This document shows, one piece after another, positions 27,678 to 36,083 of a stretch of DNA of 64,000 bases. This DNA is from Candidatus Saccharimonadota bacterium (GTDB lineage Bacteria > Patescibacteriota > Saccharimonadia > Saccharimonadales > Saccharimonadaceae): contig JAFWBV010000005.1 in assembly GCA_017506895.1 (NCBI GenBank), positions 1 through 64,000 of the forward strand. The letters are read 5' to 3'. Under the pieces are notes generated by a model. That model worked only from the letters and a program-made list of their open reading frames with translations, did not search any database and was not told the origin of the DNA. Made by a program: the position numbers and the translations under genes. Numbering within the stretch: the first letter of the stretch is position 1; every line of letters starts with the position of its first letter.

Positions 27678-28913
27678 ATGATTTATCTTGACCACGCAGC
27701 TGCAACGCCAGTTGATTCTAGGGTTTTACGGGCAATGGAACCGTATTTTACTGATGATTTTTTTAATCCTTCTGCGGCATATTTGCCGGCCAAAAAAGTT
27801 GCGGCTGACTACGAACAAGCAAAAGGCGTAATTGCGCATGCGATTGGAGCAAAAGCGTCTGATCTTGTTATAACTGCCGGAGCGACTGAAGCGAATAACT
27901 TGGCATTTACGGCCATTCTAGACGGACAAATATCTCACTCGGCGCCGCGTCCGGCCGGCCCGTCGGCACGGGCGGCCGGCGTTAAATCTCGCGCTGCCGC
28001 GCTCCGAAATGCGCCGAGTCAAGATATTTGTCCAGTCTTATTTCTCGCAACTGAACATGATTCGGTACGACGAGTTGCAGAACATTATGGCGGCAAATCT
28101 ATAAACGTCTTGCCGAATGGCTTGGTTGATTTGAATGATTTGAGAGCTAAGATTACTGACGAAACTGAACTTATTTCTGTAGCTTTGGTGAACAATGAGC
28201 TAGGGACAATTCAGCCGTTAGCAGAGATTTCTGGTATCATTAAAGAGATTAAGCTAAATCGTATGAAACGGGGGATTAAACGACAACTACTTTTGCACTC
28301 TGATGCTTCCCAAGCTCTAAACCTACTAGATATTAACGTGGCCAGACTAGGTGTAGATTTAATGACTCTGAATTCAGCAAAGATTTATGGCCCAAAGGGT
28401 ATTGGTGCGTTATATGTATCACATGATGCTAAATTGAAGCCAATATCATATGGTGGTGGACAAGAAAAAGGTTTGCGTTCGGGGACTGAAAATGTACCGG
28501 GCGTAGTTGGATTTGCTAAAGCGGTAGAACTCACAAAAAATCATTTAAATGGCAACCGAAAAAAATATGCAACATGGCGGAAAATGCTTTTGGCCGAATT
28601 ACAGGGGTATGAATTAATCAACAAAAAGCATGTGCTTGACAATTTTATTGTTTTATGCTATAATGGTATAGATGCGGAACGATTAGTGTTCCTTCTTGAA
28701 GAAAAAGGTGTTTATGTTTCCACTGGTGCAGCCTGTGCGGCTAGTAAGGGTATACGATCACATGTTTTAAAGGCGATTGGACTTTCCGACGAGCAAATTG
28801 CTGGTTCACTAAGACTTACGCTTGGAGAAACTAACACCGAACAACAAATCCATCAAGTTGCAGAAATTATTAATAGTGCAGTAAAAACGGAATACAATAG
28901 AATTAGAGCTTAA
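27678..28913 (+). CDS. Cysteine desulfurase (NifS/IscS class) with in-frame insertion
   Basis: PLP enzyme delivering sulfur from cysteine for Fe-S clusters or thio-tRNA. YLDHAAATPVD, TAGATEANNLAF, ATEHDSV, HSDASQAL, the PLP lysine in NSAKIYGPKG, RSGTENVPG and the active Cys in STGAACAASKG are present. Residues about 81-120 are a C-type insertion (27921-28037). The mnmA gene 3 kb downstream needs this type of sulfur donor, so it likely serves s2U34 synthesis. TATAAT lies 6 bases before the ATG. Confidence 0.92.
   Translation: MIYLDHAAATPVDSRVLRAMEPYFTDDFFNPSAAYLPAKKVAADYEQAKGVIAHAIGAKASDLVITAGATEANNLAFTAILDGQISHSAPRPAGPSARAAGVKSRAAALRNAPSQDICPVLFLATEHDSVRRVAEHYGGKSINVLPNGLVDLNDLRAKITDETELISVALVNNELGTIQPLAEISGIIKEIKLNRMKRGIKRQLLLHSDASQALNLLDINVARLGVDLMTLNSAKIYGPKGIGALYVSHDAKLKPISYGGGQEKGLRSGTENVPGVVGFAKAVELTKNHLNGNRKKYATWRKMLLAELQGYELINKKHVLDNFIVLCYNGIDAERLVFLLEEKGVYVSTGAACAASKGIRSHVLKAIGLSDEQIAGSLRLTLGETNTEQQIHQVAEIINSAVKTEYNRIRA
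27921..28037 (+). repeat. Type C palindromic element with inverted flanks in cysteine desulfurase gene
   Basis: Core CCGGCCGGCCCGTCGGCACG and invariant TCTCGCGCTGCCGCGCTCC. Flanks GGACAAATATCT (left) and AGATATTTGTCC (right) are exactly complementary over 12 bp and specific to this gene. The peptide SAPRPAGPSARAAG then SRAAALRNAPSQ matches the other C copies in frame. Confidence 0.92.
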
Positions 28914-28992
28914 AATCATTTATATTTATTCTCTAAGATTTGAACGGGTTGAATTTGATAGTATTATTATGGATTATTAGTAATTATCATAC

Positions 28993-31812
28993 TTATTCGT
29001 CATCGTATGGCACCATGCCACTAATCACGCCTTGGGTAACAAGGTAGTGTTTAAACATTTCGAGCGTCACGCCATATCTCTGGAGATACGAGGCTTCGCG
29101 CAGACGTAAGTCATTAAACATTCTAAGCGGAATACCAATATCCGCAAAGTCTTCATAAGTATATAGATTATCTGGATTCGATAGAAATTCGTTGCGAGCT
29201 TCTGGCCACATAATGTTGGCGTCTGTAAAGCCATAGAAGTTAGAAGTGAGCGTAAATCCATCGGTGGTAAGAATATCATTCGCAACCACATTGTAGTATT
29301 GGCTAGATAATAGATGGTAGACGTATACTTCTTCTTCGACTATCTCAACGCTTTTAACGGCAACCGCGACAAGCTGGTCGCCTTCAACTTTATAGATAAC
29401 TGTCCCTGGATGGAAACTGGATGGCTCATCAACAGAAATGAACATATTTGTCTCAACATCAAAGACGCCGTGCCAACCAAAAGTACCTAGAGTTGTACCA
29501 TCTTCTAATGTGGCTAACTGGTATTCGGTCTTTTTAGAAGCTTTCTCGATACGGGCTGGGTGTACATAATCGATGGTGCCAGTCTCGTGATTCCAAACTT
29601 TAACCAAATCTTTGTAAGTGATTTCTTCGATCGGTTTAGTGGTTTCATTGCCATTTTCGTCTAAGACTGGAATTAGTGTCCCAGCAATCAAACAAGATTG
29701 TTCTAGAGTTGCCGATATAGCAATATTACCAGAAGCATTACCAATTGATATTTGGTAGTTGTTGGTATTGTAAGTAAAACCAGTAGTTTGTCGGCCATCC
29801 ATCGTCACCGTAAAGTCGTTCTTACTATCTGGGCGGTTATAGCCGTTATTAGCGGTTACAGTCCCTTGCCAAGTTCCACCCGCACGCACAGTAGTGCCGG
29901 ATGTGTTCGTCATATCACCATTTCTAATATCGTAAGACACGCTATACAACCAGCTGAGCGACTGGTCACCAGTGCTTGAAGCAGGACCTGGGTCAGTGTT
30001 GGCGCCATTAATTTGATTTTGGGTGGCAGTGTTGCCATCGTCATCGTAGCCTACCACAATAAAGTGGTATGTTCCATCTGATAGGTTTGAAAAAGTATAC
30101 GAGTTGGTGACTCCACTAACGGAGATCATAGTGTCACAAGTATTGGTGCACTTGTAAATTCCATAACTGGCTACACCCACATTATCGGTGCCAGACCATG
30201 TTAGAGTCGCTTCACCATCGGTGGTTTTATTTCTAGCGATAGTAACGCTGCTGATTGTTGGAGATTGATTGTCTACGTACGATGAATCTTTATCAACTTT
30301 AATTTTAACCTCTCCAACATTTGTGTAAGTGCTGTTATAGGAGATAGATATGCCAGCTGTGGCAGTTTCAGAAGCAAACTGAGCTCCGTTTGCTTTCTTC
30401 ATATAGAATGTATAAGTTGTGGTAGCTCCAGCGGAGATAGACTGAGCGCCGAGAGGACTTCCGGAAGAATCTACAATTTCAAAATCAGAGTTGAGCGAAT
30501 TAATTGTAAACGTATTAGTTTCTTCAAAAGTACTCTCTACACTAATCTGGAATGGTGTCAAAGTATTGCTCCCAGAAAGATCACCGGTATTACTACCATA
30601 AATACTACCGACCAGACTAGGCGTGGATTGGCTGACCGGTTCTACGTCAATGCCACCTTCGGCGCTATGCTCGCCAGAGACATAATCGGTATTTAAAATT
30701 ATATCAAAGGTGACCGAACCACCTTTGCCTGGAATAGGATCGCCCACCGAAATACCACTAAGTTCATAATAAATGTCTCGCACTTCGTTAGCTGAGATTC
30801 TTAAGGTCAAGTTTGAAGCTGGGGCAGTGAACGAATAGGTACTTGGCGTAGTGTTTGTGACGGTTATTCTATAAATTGCTTGAAGTACGCTAGTATTATC
30901 TAAACCGCCTTTAAATGTCAAATCGAAATCAATATTTCCATTTCCATCAACGGTTGGGTTAGGTGTGCCGAGAACATTAGTGCCAGAAACGTAAGAAACA
31001 TTCGTAATCTGCACAGTACCAGTTTCTCCCCATATAGCATAGAGATTGATGGCATTTGCCGTGGTTGGATCTAAGGTAATAGTGTGAGTGTTACCGGTAG
31101 GGTAGGTTGGCGTAGTAACAGTGGGGTCAGTATCCCAACCAAGAAAGTTGTAGTAATCCCTGACCGGAACATTGTTTGATATTGTGACTGTACTCGAAGT
31201 TGTAATATCAATACCTTGATTGGCCGGCATATTAGTAACTGTATCTGTGCCAGCGTTTTTATTGTAGGTAACCGAATACTGCATATTATTAGTAACCGCA
31301 GTTACGATAAATTCTTTTGAGTATGAACCGGTCGTAGTGTTTCCGTCGGGTTTAACACCGAATGTTAACGTATGAGAATTTGTACCGGCAGAATTAGTTG
31401 TCCCCAATGGTATATTGGTAGCAGAAGTCGGAGCGGGCACATAATTAGTGCCGTCCGTGCTAATGCCATAGCCACTCGTAAATGAACTGGAAGGTATACT
31501 ACTAGAGCCACTTGGTAATGTAATAGTTGGTATCGTTAATGTATTGTCGGTTGAGTTAACTAAATCAGTAGAATTGGTCGAATTAGTAAGCATGACTGCA
31601 TAACCCGTATAGTTGTCGGTAGTGATGGTAATGTTTTGAGAAGTTGAATTAAAATGACCTGGCAAAACGTCAAGCGGAGAGAGGGTGCCAAGGCTAATTG
31701 TCAATGTCGCATCCGTTGCAGCAAAAACTGGCGAACTTAGAATTAGATGTCCACCTAGTAGGGTCATAAATGATAATGCCAATTCAATAATCGTTCGTTG
31801 GTGGTTCTTCAC
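28993..31812 (-). CDS. Large secreted protein with Hint-like autoprocessing domain
   Basis: A 939-residue exported protein. Start is GTG at 31812 after AAGGG; signal peptide about 1-31 (ends PVFAA). Residues about 35-180 are a Ser/Thr/Asn-rich beta domain, about 180-262 a Listeria-Bacteroides repeat (YNFLGWD, LYAIW), then beta-rich and Fn3-like regions. From Cys707 (CLIAGTLIPV) to about residue 850 lies a Hint fold: N-terminal Cys, PIEEITYKDLV, GTFGWHGVFDV, and block F-like YYNVVANDIL. The usual terminal His-Asn is replaced by TTDGF, and an 85-residue tail follows. The role of the Hint domain is inferred. Confidence 0.82.
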   Translation of the reverse strand: MKNHQRTIIELALSFMTLLGGHLILSSPVFAATDATLTISLGTLSPLDVLPGHFNSTSQNITITTDNYTGYAVMLTNSTNSTDLVNSTDNTLTIPTITLPSGSSSIPSSSFTSGYGISTDGTNYVPAPTSATNIPLGTTNSAGTNSHTLTFGVKPDGNTTTGSYSKEFIVTAVTNNMQYSVTYNKNAGTDTVTNMPANQGIDITTSSTVTISNNVPVRDYYNFLGWDTDPTVTTPTYPTGNTHTITLDPTTANAINLYAIWGETGTVQITNVSYVSGTNVLGTPNPTVDGNGNIDFDLTFKGGLDNTSVLQAIYRITVTNTTPSTYSFTAPASNLTLRISANEVRDIYYELSGISVGDPIPGKGGSVTFDIILNTDYVSGEHSAEGGIDVEPVSQSTPSLVGSIYGSNTGDLSGSNTLTPFQISVESTFEETNTFTINSLNSDFEIVDSSGSPLGAQSISAGATTTYTFYMKKANGAQFASETATAGISISYNSTYTNVGEVKIKVDKDSSYVDNQSPTISSVTIARNKTTDGEATLTWSGTDNVGVASYGIYKCTNTCDTMISVSGVTNSYTFSNLSDGTYHFIVVGYDDDGNTATQNQINGANTDPGPASSTGDQSLSWLYSVSYDIRNGDMTNTSGTTVRAGGTWQGTVTANNGYNRPDSKNDFTVTMDGRQTTGFTYNTNNYQISIGNASGNIAISATLEQSCLIAGTLIPVLDENGNETTKPIEEITYKDLVKVWNHETGTIDYVHPARIEKASKKTEYQLATLEDGTTLGTFGWHGVFDVETNMFISVDEPSSFHPGTVIYKVEGDQLVAVAVKSVEIVEEEVYVYHLLSSQYYNVVANDILTTDGFTLTSNFYGFTDANIMWPEARNEFLSNPDNLYTYEDFADIGIPLRMFNDLRLREASYLQRYGVTLEMFKHYLVTQGVISGMVPYDDE

Positions 31813-31943
31813 TATTACCCTTTTTAAACTCTATACGTATGCGAAAAATGCGCAATACGCTTATTTTTATTGTAACACGATAATACTTGTGTGTGAATAC
31901 AATTCTGTTTTATTTTTTATCAATTATATGTTATAATATTTTT

Positions 31944-33080
31944 ATGAAAACTGTTTATGCTGGTATGAGTGGCGGAGTAGATTCTTCGGTGGCGGCTTTG
32001 CTCCTAAAAGAGCAAGGCTATCATGTTGTTGGAGTTTATATGAAAAATTGGTCACAAGATTTACCTGGTATGAAATGCCCATGGGCAGATGACCTAGCTG
32101 ACGCCAAACGTGTTGCAGTTAAGCTTGGTATCGATTTTGAAGTTTGGGATTTTGAAAAAGAATATCGTGAAAAAGTAGTTGATTATATGCTCAGGGAATT
32201 TCGAGCAGGGAACACACCAAATCCCGACGTGATGTGCAATCAAGAAATAAAGTTTAAATTGTTTTATGAAAAAGCAATGGAGGCTGGGGCTGATTATATT
32301 GCTACGGGGCACTATGCAAGAGTCCGGCAATTATCTTCTTCTTGTGCTCAGTTATTGCGGGCTGTGGACGAGAATAAAGACCAGACATATTTTCTTTATC
32401 GAATTTCTGATGAAGCATTAGCCCACACGCTATTTCCGATTGGCGAAATGATGAAGCCCGACGTAAAAAAATATGCAGAAAAACATGGACTGCATAATGC
32501 CTACAAAAAGGAGTCTATGGGTGTCTGCTTTGTGGGAGAAGTGGGGATGAAAGATTTTCTCAAAGAATACATCGACACAAATCCGGGCGAGATTCGTGAA
32601 ATTGAAAGCGATAAAGTTCTGGGCTACCATGAGGGGGCCGTGTTTTATACCATCGGACAAAGACATGGGCTATATCTTGAAGGCGAAAAAGGAGTAGTAA
32701 ACGAAGGTTTGCCGTATTATGTTGTTAAAAAGGACATAAAAAAGAATATTGTTTATGTGTCAAAAAACTTGAATCATCAAGCCATCTGGACGAAAGAACT
32801 AAAGCTGAAAGAGCTTTTCTTTCGTTCGGGGTCGCGTCGCTCGCGCCCGTCGCCACGGGGCTCGCGCGCTAACTCTCGCGCTGCCGCGCTCCGAAATTCC
32901 CCGAACCAAAAGAAAAGCTCTTCCGTATTCGTACGTCTACGTCATCGGGCTCCACTTATTCCGGCTGTTTTTGATAGCGATACCCTGCATTTTGAAAACG
33001 AAATCAAGAGACCGGCTAGCGGACAATCCGCCGTATTATATGATAACGAAATTTGTCTTGGCGGTGGAATTATAGCATAA
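31944..33080 (+). CDS. mnmA: tRNA-specific 2-thiouridylase MnmA with in-frame insertion
   Basis: Thiolates U34 of Lys, Glu and Gln tRNAs. The PP-loop SGGVDSS is at 9-15, MCNQEIKF holds the catalytic Cys, ATGHYARV follows, and the second Cys lies in GVCFVGEV near residue 193. Start 31944 is set by the YAGMSGGVDSS spacing and TATAAT 6 bases upstream. Residues about 287-327 in the C-terminal beta-barrel are a C-type insertion (32806-32925). Confidence 0.95.
   Translation: MKTVYAGMSGGVDSSVAALLLKEQGYHVVGVYMKNWSQDLPGMKCPWADDLADAKRVAVKLGIDFEVWDFEKEYREKVVDYMLREFRAGNTPNPDVMCNQEIKFKLFYEKAMEAGADYIATGHYARVRQLSSSCAQLLRAVDENKDQTYFLYRISDEALAHTLFPIGEMMKPDVKKYAEKHGLHNAYKKESMGVCFVGEVGMKDFLKEYIDTNPGEIREIESDKVLGYHEGAVFYTIGQRHGLYLEGEKGVVNEGLPYYVVKKDIKKNIVYVSKNLNHQAIWTKELKLKELFFRSGSRRSRPSPRGSRANSRAAALRNSPNQKKSSSVFVRLRHRAPLIPAVFDSDTLHFENEIKRPASGQSAVLYDNEICLGGGIIA
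32806..32925 (+). repeat. Type C palindromic element with inverted flanks inside mnmA
   Basis: Inner core GCTCGCGCCCGTCGCCACGG matches the type B core of obgE, followed by the invariant C-type TCTCGCGCTGCCGCGCTCC. This links the B and C groups. Flanks AAGAGCTTTTCTTT (left) and AAAGAAAAGCTCTT (right) are a perfect 14-bp mnmA-specific inverted repeat. Confidence 0.92.
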
Positions 33081-33102
33081 AAAATGCCCCAGGCGGGGCA
33101 TT
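33078..33102 (-). terminator. Rho-independent terminator of the 67-residue membrane protein gene
   Basis: On the minus strand AATGCCCC, loop GCCT, GGGGCATT is followed by TTTTT. It sits between convergent mnmA and the small gene. Confidence 0.8.
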
Positions 33103-33119
33103 ACGTTCAATATATTTTA

Positions 33120-33323
33120 CTAAACCATCATCATTGCAGCGTTTGCACAAAGTAAAATACCGGCAATTATGCTCATGCCAGTGATAATATAGACATGCAT
33201 TCTCTCTTGATTTGTAATGTCTTTTCTTTGAGTGCGATTGCAAACTTTTTTACGACACTGAGCCTTTCTTGCCGTAGTCTTCTTGGCGGTTCTTGTCGCA
33301 GTTTTCTTTTTTGCTTGTGCCAT
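33120..33323 (-). CDS. Small basic membrane protein, unknown
   Basis: A 67-residue protein: residues 1-40 are very basic (AKKKTATRTAKKTTARKAQ) and the last 24 form one hydrophobic segment (VYIITGMSIIAGILLCAN). AAGGAG lies upstream of the ATG and a terminator follows, so it is a real single-gene unit. Function is unknown; the basic face would sit in the cytoplasm and could bind nucleic acid or acidic lipid. Confidence 0.68.
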   Translation of the reverse strand: MAQAKKKTATRTAKKTTARKAQCRKKVCNRTQRKDITNQERMHVYIITGMSIIAGILLCANAAMMMV

Positions 33324-33413
33324 ATAGCTCCTTTTTGTTTAATTAATATTCTTATGTTTAGTTTAACACTAACGATGTTTCCTGTCAATCCCTTTTATGA
33401 TATAATATCTTTT

Positions 33414-35318
33414 ATGGATGCAAATATTGTTAGACAAAAATTTTTAGATTTTCAAGTAGCTAGGGGGCACAAAATTATAAGCCCTGCGCCACTTGTACTC
33501 GAAGGTGATCCCACAACTTTATTTACTGGTTCGGGTATGCAACCACTACTGCCATATTTACTTGGTAAAAAGCATCCCGATGGGACTCGTCTTTGCGATT
33601 CACAACCATCTATGCGCCTTCAAGATATTGAAGATGTTGGCGACCCAAGGCACACAACCGTATTTGAAATGCTCGGAAATTGGTCACTAGGTGATTATTT
33701 CAAAGAAGAACAAATTCGAAGTTTTTTTGAGTTTTTAACCAAAGAAGTTGGGCTGGATGCATCTAGAATCTACGTAACTTGTTTCATTGGTAATGAAAAA
33801 TACGGCATACCTAGAGATAATGAGGCGGCGGAAATCTGGCAAAGAGTTTTTAAGGAAGCTGGCATTGATGCAAGAATTGCAGAAATTGGTTCGGCAGCTA
33901 ATGGCGACAAACGTGGTATCAAACCAGGCGAAAGAATCTTTTTCTATGACGACCACGAGAATTGGTGGTCACGTGGCGGCGGATGCGAGACAACTCCGAT
34001 TGGTGATCCTTGCGGTCCTGACTCTGAAGTGTTTTATGATTTTGGCGAGGATAAACAAGATATCGAAAAGTACGGTCTAGCCCATCCAGCCAGTGATGGT
34101 GCAAGATTTATGGAAATTGGCAACCAAGTTTTTATGCAATACCGTCGCAACGCTGATGGTACTTTTTCGGAATTAGAGCAAAAAAATGTCGATTTCGGTG
34201 CTGGTCTTGAGAGAATTACAGCTGCCTCGATTGATAGTTTTGACGTATTCAAGATTTCACTGATGAAGCCGATTATTGATAAGCTCGAAGAGATTTCTGG
34301 AAAGTCATATGACAATAATACTGACGAGATGCGCGTGATTTCCGACCACATTCGCGGAGCATATCTATTGGCCGCGCAGGGCTTAGTTCCTTCGAATAAA
34401 ACACAGGGTTACGCAATGCGAAGATTACTGCGCCGAGCGATTTTGAGAGCATTGGATTTGGGAATCTCTGACAACTTCTTAGCAGAAATTGTGCCAATTG
34501 TAGCACAGAATTATACTGATTTGCCTGATTCAATTTTGACACATAGGGAAATGGCGCTTGAAGTGATGTTGCGAGAAGAAAATGCATTTCGGAAAACTCT
34601 AAACAAGGGATTAAAAGAACTACACAGGATGGCATCATTTTCTCGTTCGTCGAACCATGATAAGGACCCAATTTTAACAGGTCAGGATTTGTTCAAATTG
34701 CAGGACACTTATGGATTTCCATTTGAATTGTCGGTAGAGGAGTGCTATCGCGAAGGAATAAAACTAACTGATAATTATCGACAAGAATTTGACAAGGCTT
34801 TGGCAGAGCAGCGTGAGCGTTCACAGACGGCAAGTAAAGGGATGTTTAAGGGTGGCCTGGAAGATCATGGTGAACAGACGATTAAGTATCATACTGCCAC
34901 GCATTTGCTGCTGGCGGCATTACAAAAACTAATATCGCCTGATATCGTCCAGAAAGGTTCTAACACCACAGCTGAACGATTGCGTTTTGATTTTAATCTT
35001 GATCACAAGATGACTGACGAAGAAAAAAATGCCGTAGAGAAGCAGGTTAATGAATGGATTGAAGCAGATTTACCAGTGGTGTATGATGAATATGATAAAG
35101 AATATGCCAAAAATACACTGAAAGCGCATGGGCAATTCTGGGATAAGTACCCAGAAAAGCTTAAAGTGTATACTATCGGTGATTTTAAAAACCCAATTTC
35201 GCGCGAAGTATGTGGTGGCCCACATGTCGAACATACTGGGGTGATTGGCAAATTCTGTATAAAAAAAGAAGAATCATCTTCGGCTGGCGTTAGAAGAATT
35301 AAAGCAGTTCTTGAATAG
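33414..35318 (+). CDS. alaS: Alanine--tRNA ligase lacking the C-Ala domain
   Basis: Class II synthetase. The aminoacylation domain begins MDANIVRQKFLDF and carries TLLFTGSGMQP-like TTLFTGSGMQPLLPYL, RLQDIEDVGD and ERITA. The editing domain has HTATHLL and CGGPHVEHTG zinc ligands. At 634 residues it ends right after the editing domain (GVRRIKAVLE), without the DHHA1/C-Ala domain of the usual 850-900 residue enzyme. Start 33414 is chosen by domain boundary and TATAAT 7 bases upstream; the longer frame overlaps the divergent gene. Confidence 0.95.
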   Translation: MDANIVRQKFLDFQVARGHKIISPAPLVLEGDPTTLFTGSGMQPLLPYLLGKKHPDGTRLCDSQPSMRLQDIEDVGDPRHTTVFEMLGNWSLGDYFKEEQIRSFFEFLTKEVGLDASRIYVTCFIGNEKYGIPRDNEAAEIWQRVFKEAGIDARIAEIGSAANGDKRGIKPGERIFFYDDHENWWSRGGGCETTPIGDPCGPDSEVFYDFGEDKQDIEKYGLAHPASDGARFMEIGNQVFMQYRRNADGTFSELEQKNVDFGAGLERITAASIDSFDVFKISLMKPIIDKLEEISGKSYDNNTDEMRVISDHIRGAYLLAAQGLVPSNKTQGYAMRRLLRRAILRALDLGISDNFLAEIVPIVAQNYTDLPDSILTHREMALEVMLREENAFRKTLNKGLKELHRMASFSRSSNHDKDPILTGQDLFKLQDTYGFPFELSVEECYREGIKLTDNYRQEFDKALAEQRERSQTASKGMFKGGLEDHGEQTIKYHTATHLLLAALQKLISPDIVQKGSNTTAERLRFDFNLDHKMTDEEKNAVEKQVNEWIEADLPVVYDEYDKEYAKNTLKAHGQFWDKYPEKLKVYTIGDFKNPISREVCGGPHVEHTGVIGKFCIKKEESSSAGVRRIKAVLE

Positions 35319-35343
35319 AAAACGGCGCCCATTAAAGGGCGCC
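35318..35343 (-). terminator. Terminator between alaS and HAD-like gene
   Basis: Perfect GGCGCCC/GGGCGCC stem with a 6-base loop. The T-rich side (TTTTCT) is on the minus strand, so it ends the 35357-36007 gene and may block read-through from alaS. Confidence 0.7.
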
Positions 35344-35356
35344 TAGGAGGGGGAAA

Positions 35357-36007
35357 TTAAAAAGAGAAACTGTATTCCATTAACGACTTTTTGAGCCGAG
35401 ATGGAGTAGTATAAATAATGCTTGTGATGCCAGATAATACAGCTGCGGTCGTGTTGAACGGATTCACGTCTATATATATCGCTTCATTCGGGCTTAAATC
35501 ATTGATTTTCAAAATACTTTTGAAAAAGCCGTCATCTGAAGCGATAGAAGACATCTCGCAAGACCAGAAGCTCTTGTTGCAAGTTTTGAATACTTTGGGA
35601 TGGTATGATTTGATTTCTTCCATACGCTCCATGATATGATTGGAGATTAAGCAAATCTCCGGAGAACCATATATTTGTTCTGCATTGCAAGCTGGCAAAC
35701 GTGACGGAAAAGACTTAATGTCCTGAATGACACCCATAACGCCCGGAATTGATTCTTTAAGCGTAGCTGAAAGAATTTTTTTGATGTCCCGAAGGCCAAA
35801 AGGCCAATTCTGATGATCGAGAACAATTTTCCAATAAGCGTCTTCGGTGATTTCACCTCTGAGTAGCTGTTCAAACTCAGTCTTAGTCTTATCCAGCCTT
35901 TTTGAATACTCAAAGCCCACCCTGTCTCCGTAACAGCTTCTAACTAGCTTTTCGGTTTCTTCAACCCCTTTTATAAGTACGTCTGATAAACTTGTGAAGA
36001 TAATCAT
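35357..36007 (-). CDS. HAD-like protein with altered catalytic motif
   Basis: Layout follows the haloacid dehalogenase fold: N-terminal strand MIIFTSLSDVLIKG, helical cap, motif II-like ICLISNHIMERM, and a C-terminal DLSPNEAIYIDVNPFNTTAAVLSGI (in two parts). In active HADs the first strand reads DxDGVL and motif IV has DD; here the nucleophile Asp is replaced (TSLSD) and the second acidic residue is Val. I infer a non-catalytic or altered HAD. Start at 36007 follows AAAGGGGGC. Single-gene unit with its own terminator. Confidence 0.65.
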   Translation of the reverse strand: MIIFTSLSDVLIKGVEETEKLVRSCYGDRVGFEYSKRLDKTKTEFEQLLRGEITEDAYWKIVLDHQNWPFGLRDIKKILSATLKESIPGVMGVIQDIKSFPSRLPACNAEQIYGSPEICLISNHIMERMEEIKSYHPKVFKTCNKSFWSCEMSSIASDDGFFKSILKINDLSPNEAIYIDVNPFNTTAAVLSGITSIIYTTPSRLKKSLMEYSFSF

Positions 36008-36083
36008 TTTATGCCCCCTTTTCATTTTTTTATCAGAATATGACCATTATAACATATTTTTTCGGATAATGCATCTATGTAGG

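Noticed and set aside
33195-33413. Upstream start for AlaRS adding 73 residues
   Set aside because: The extra part is hydrophobic low-quality sequence covering the divergent small gene on the other strand; TATAAT and the family N-terminus place the start at 33414.
34630-34680. Decayed palindromic insert in alaS (FSRSSNHDKD)
   Set aside because: The stretch is AT-rich, lacks arms and complementarity, and lies in a variable loop of AlaRS.
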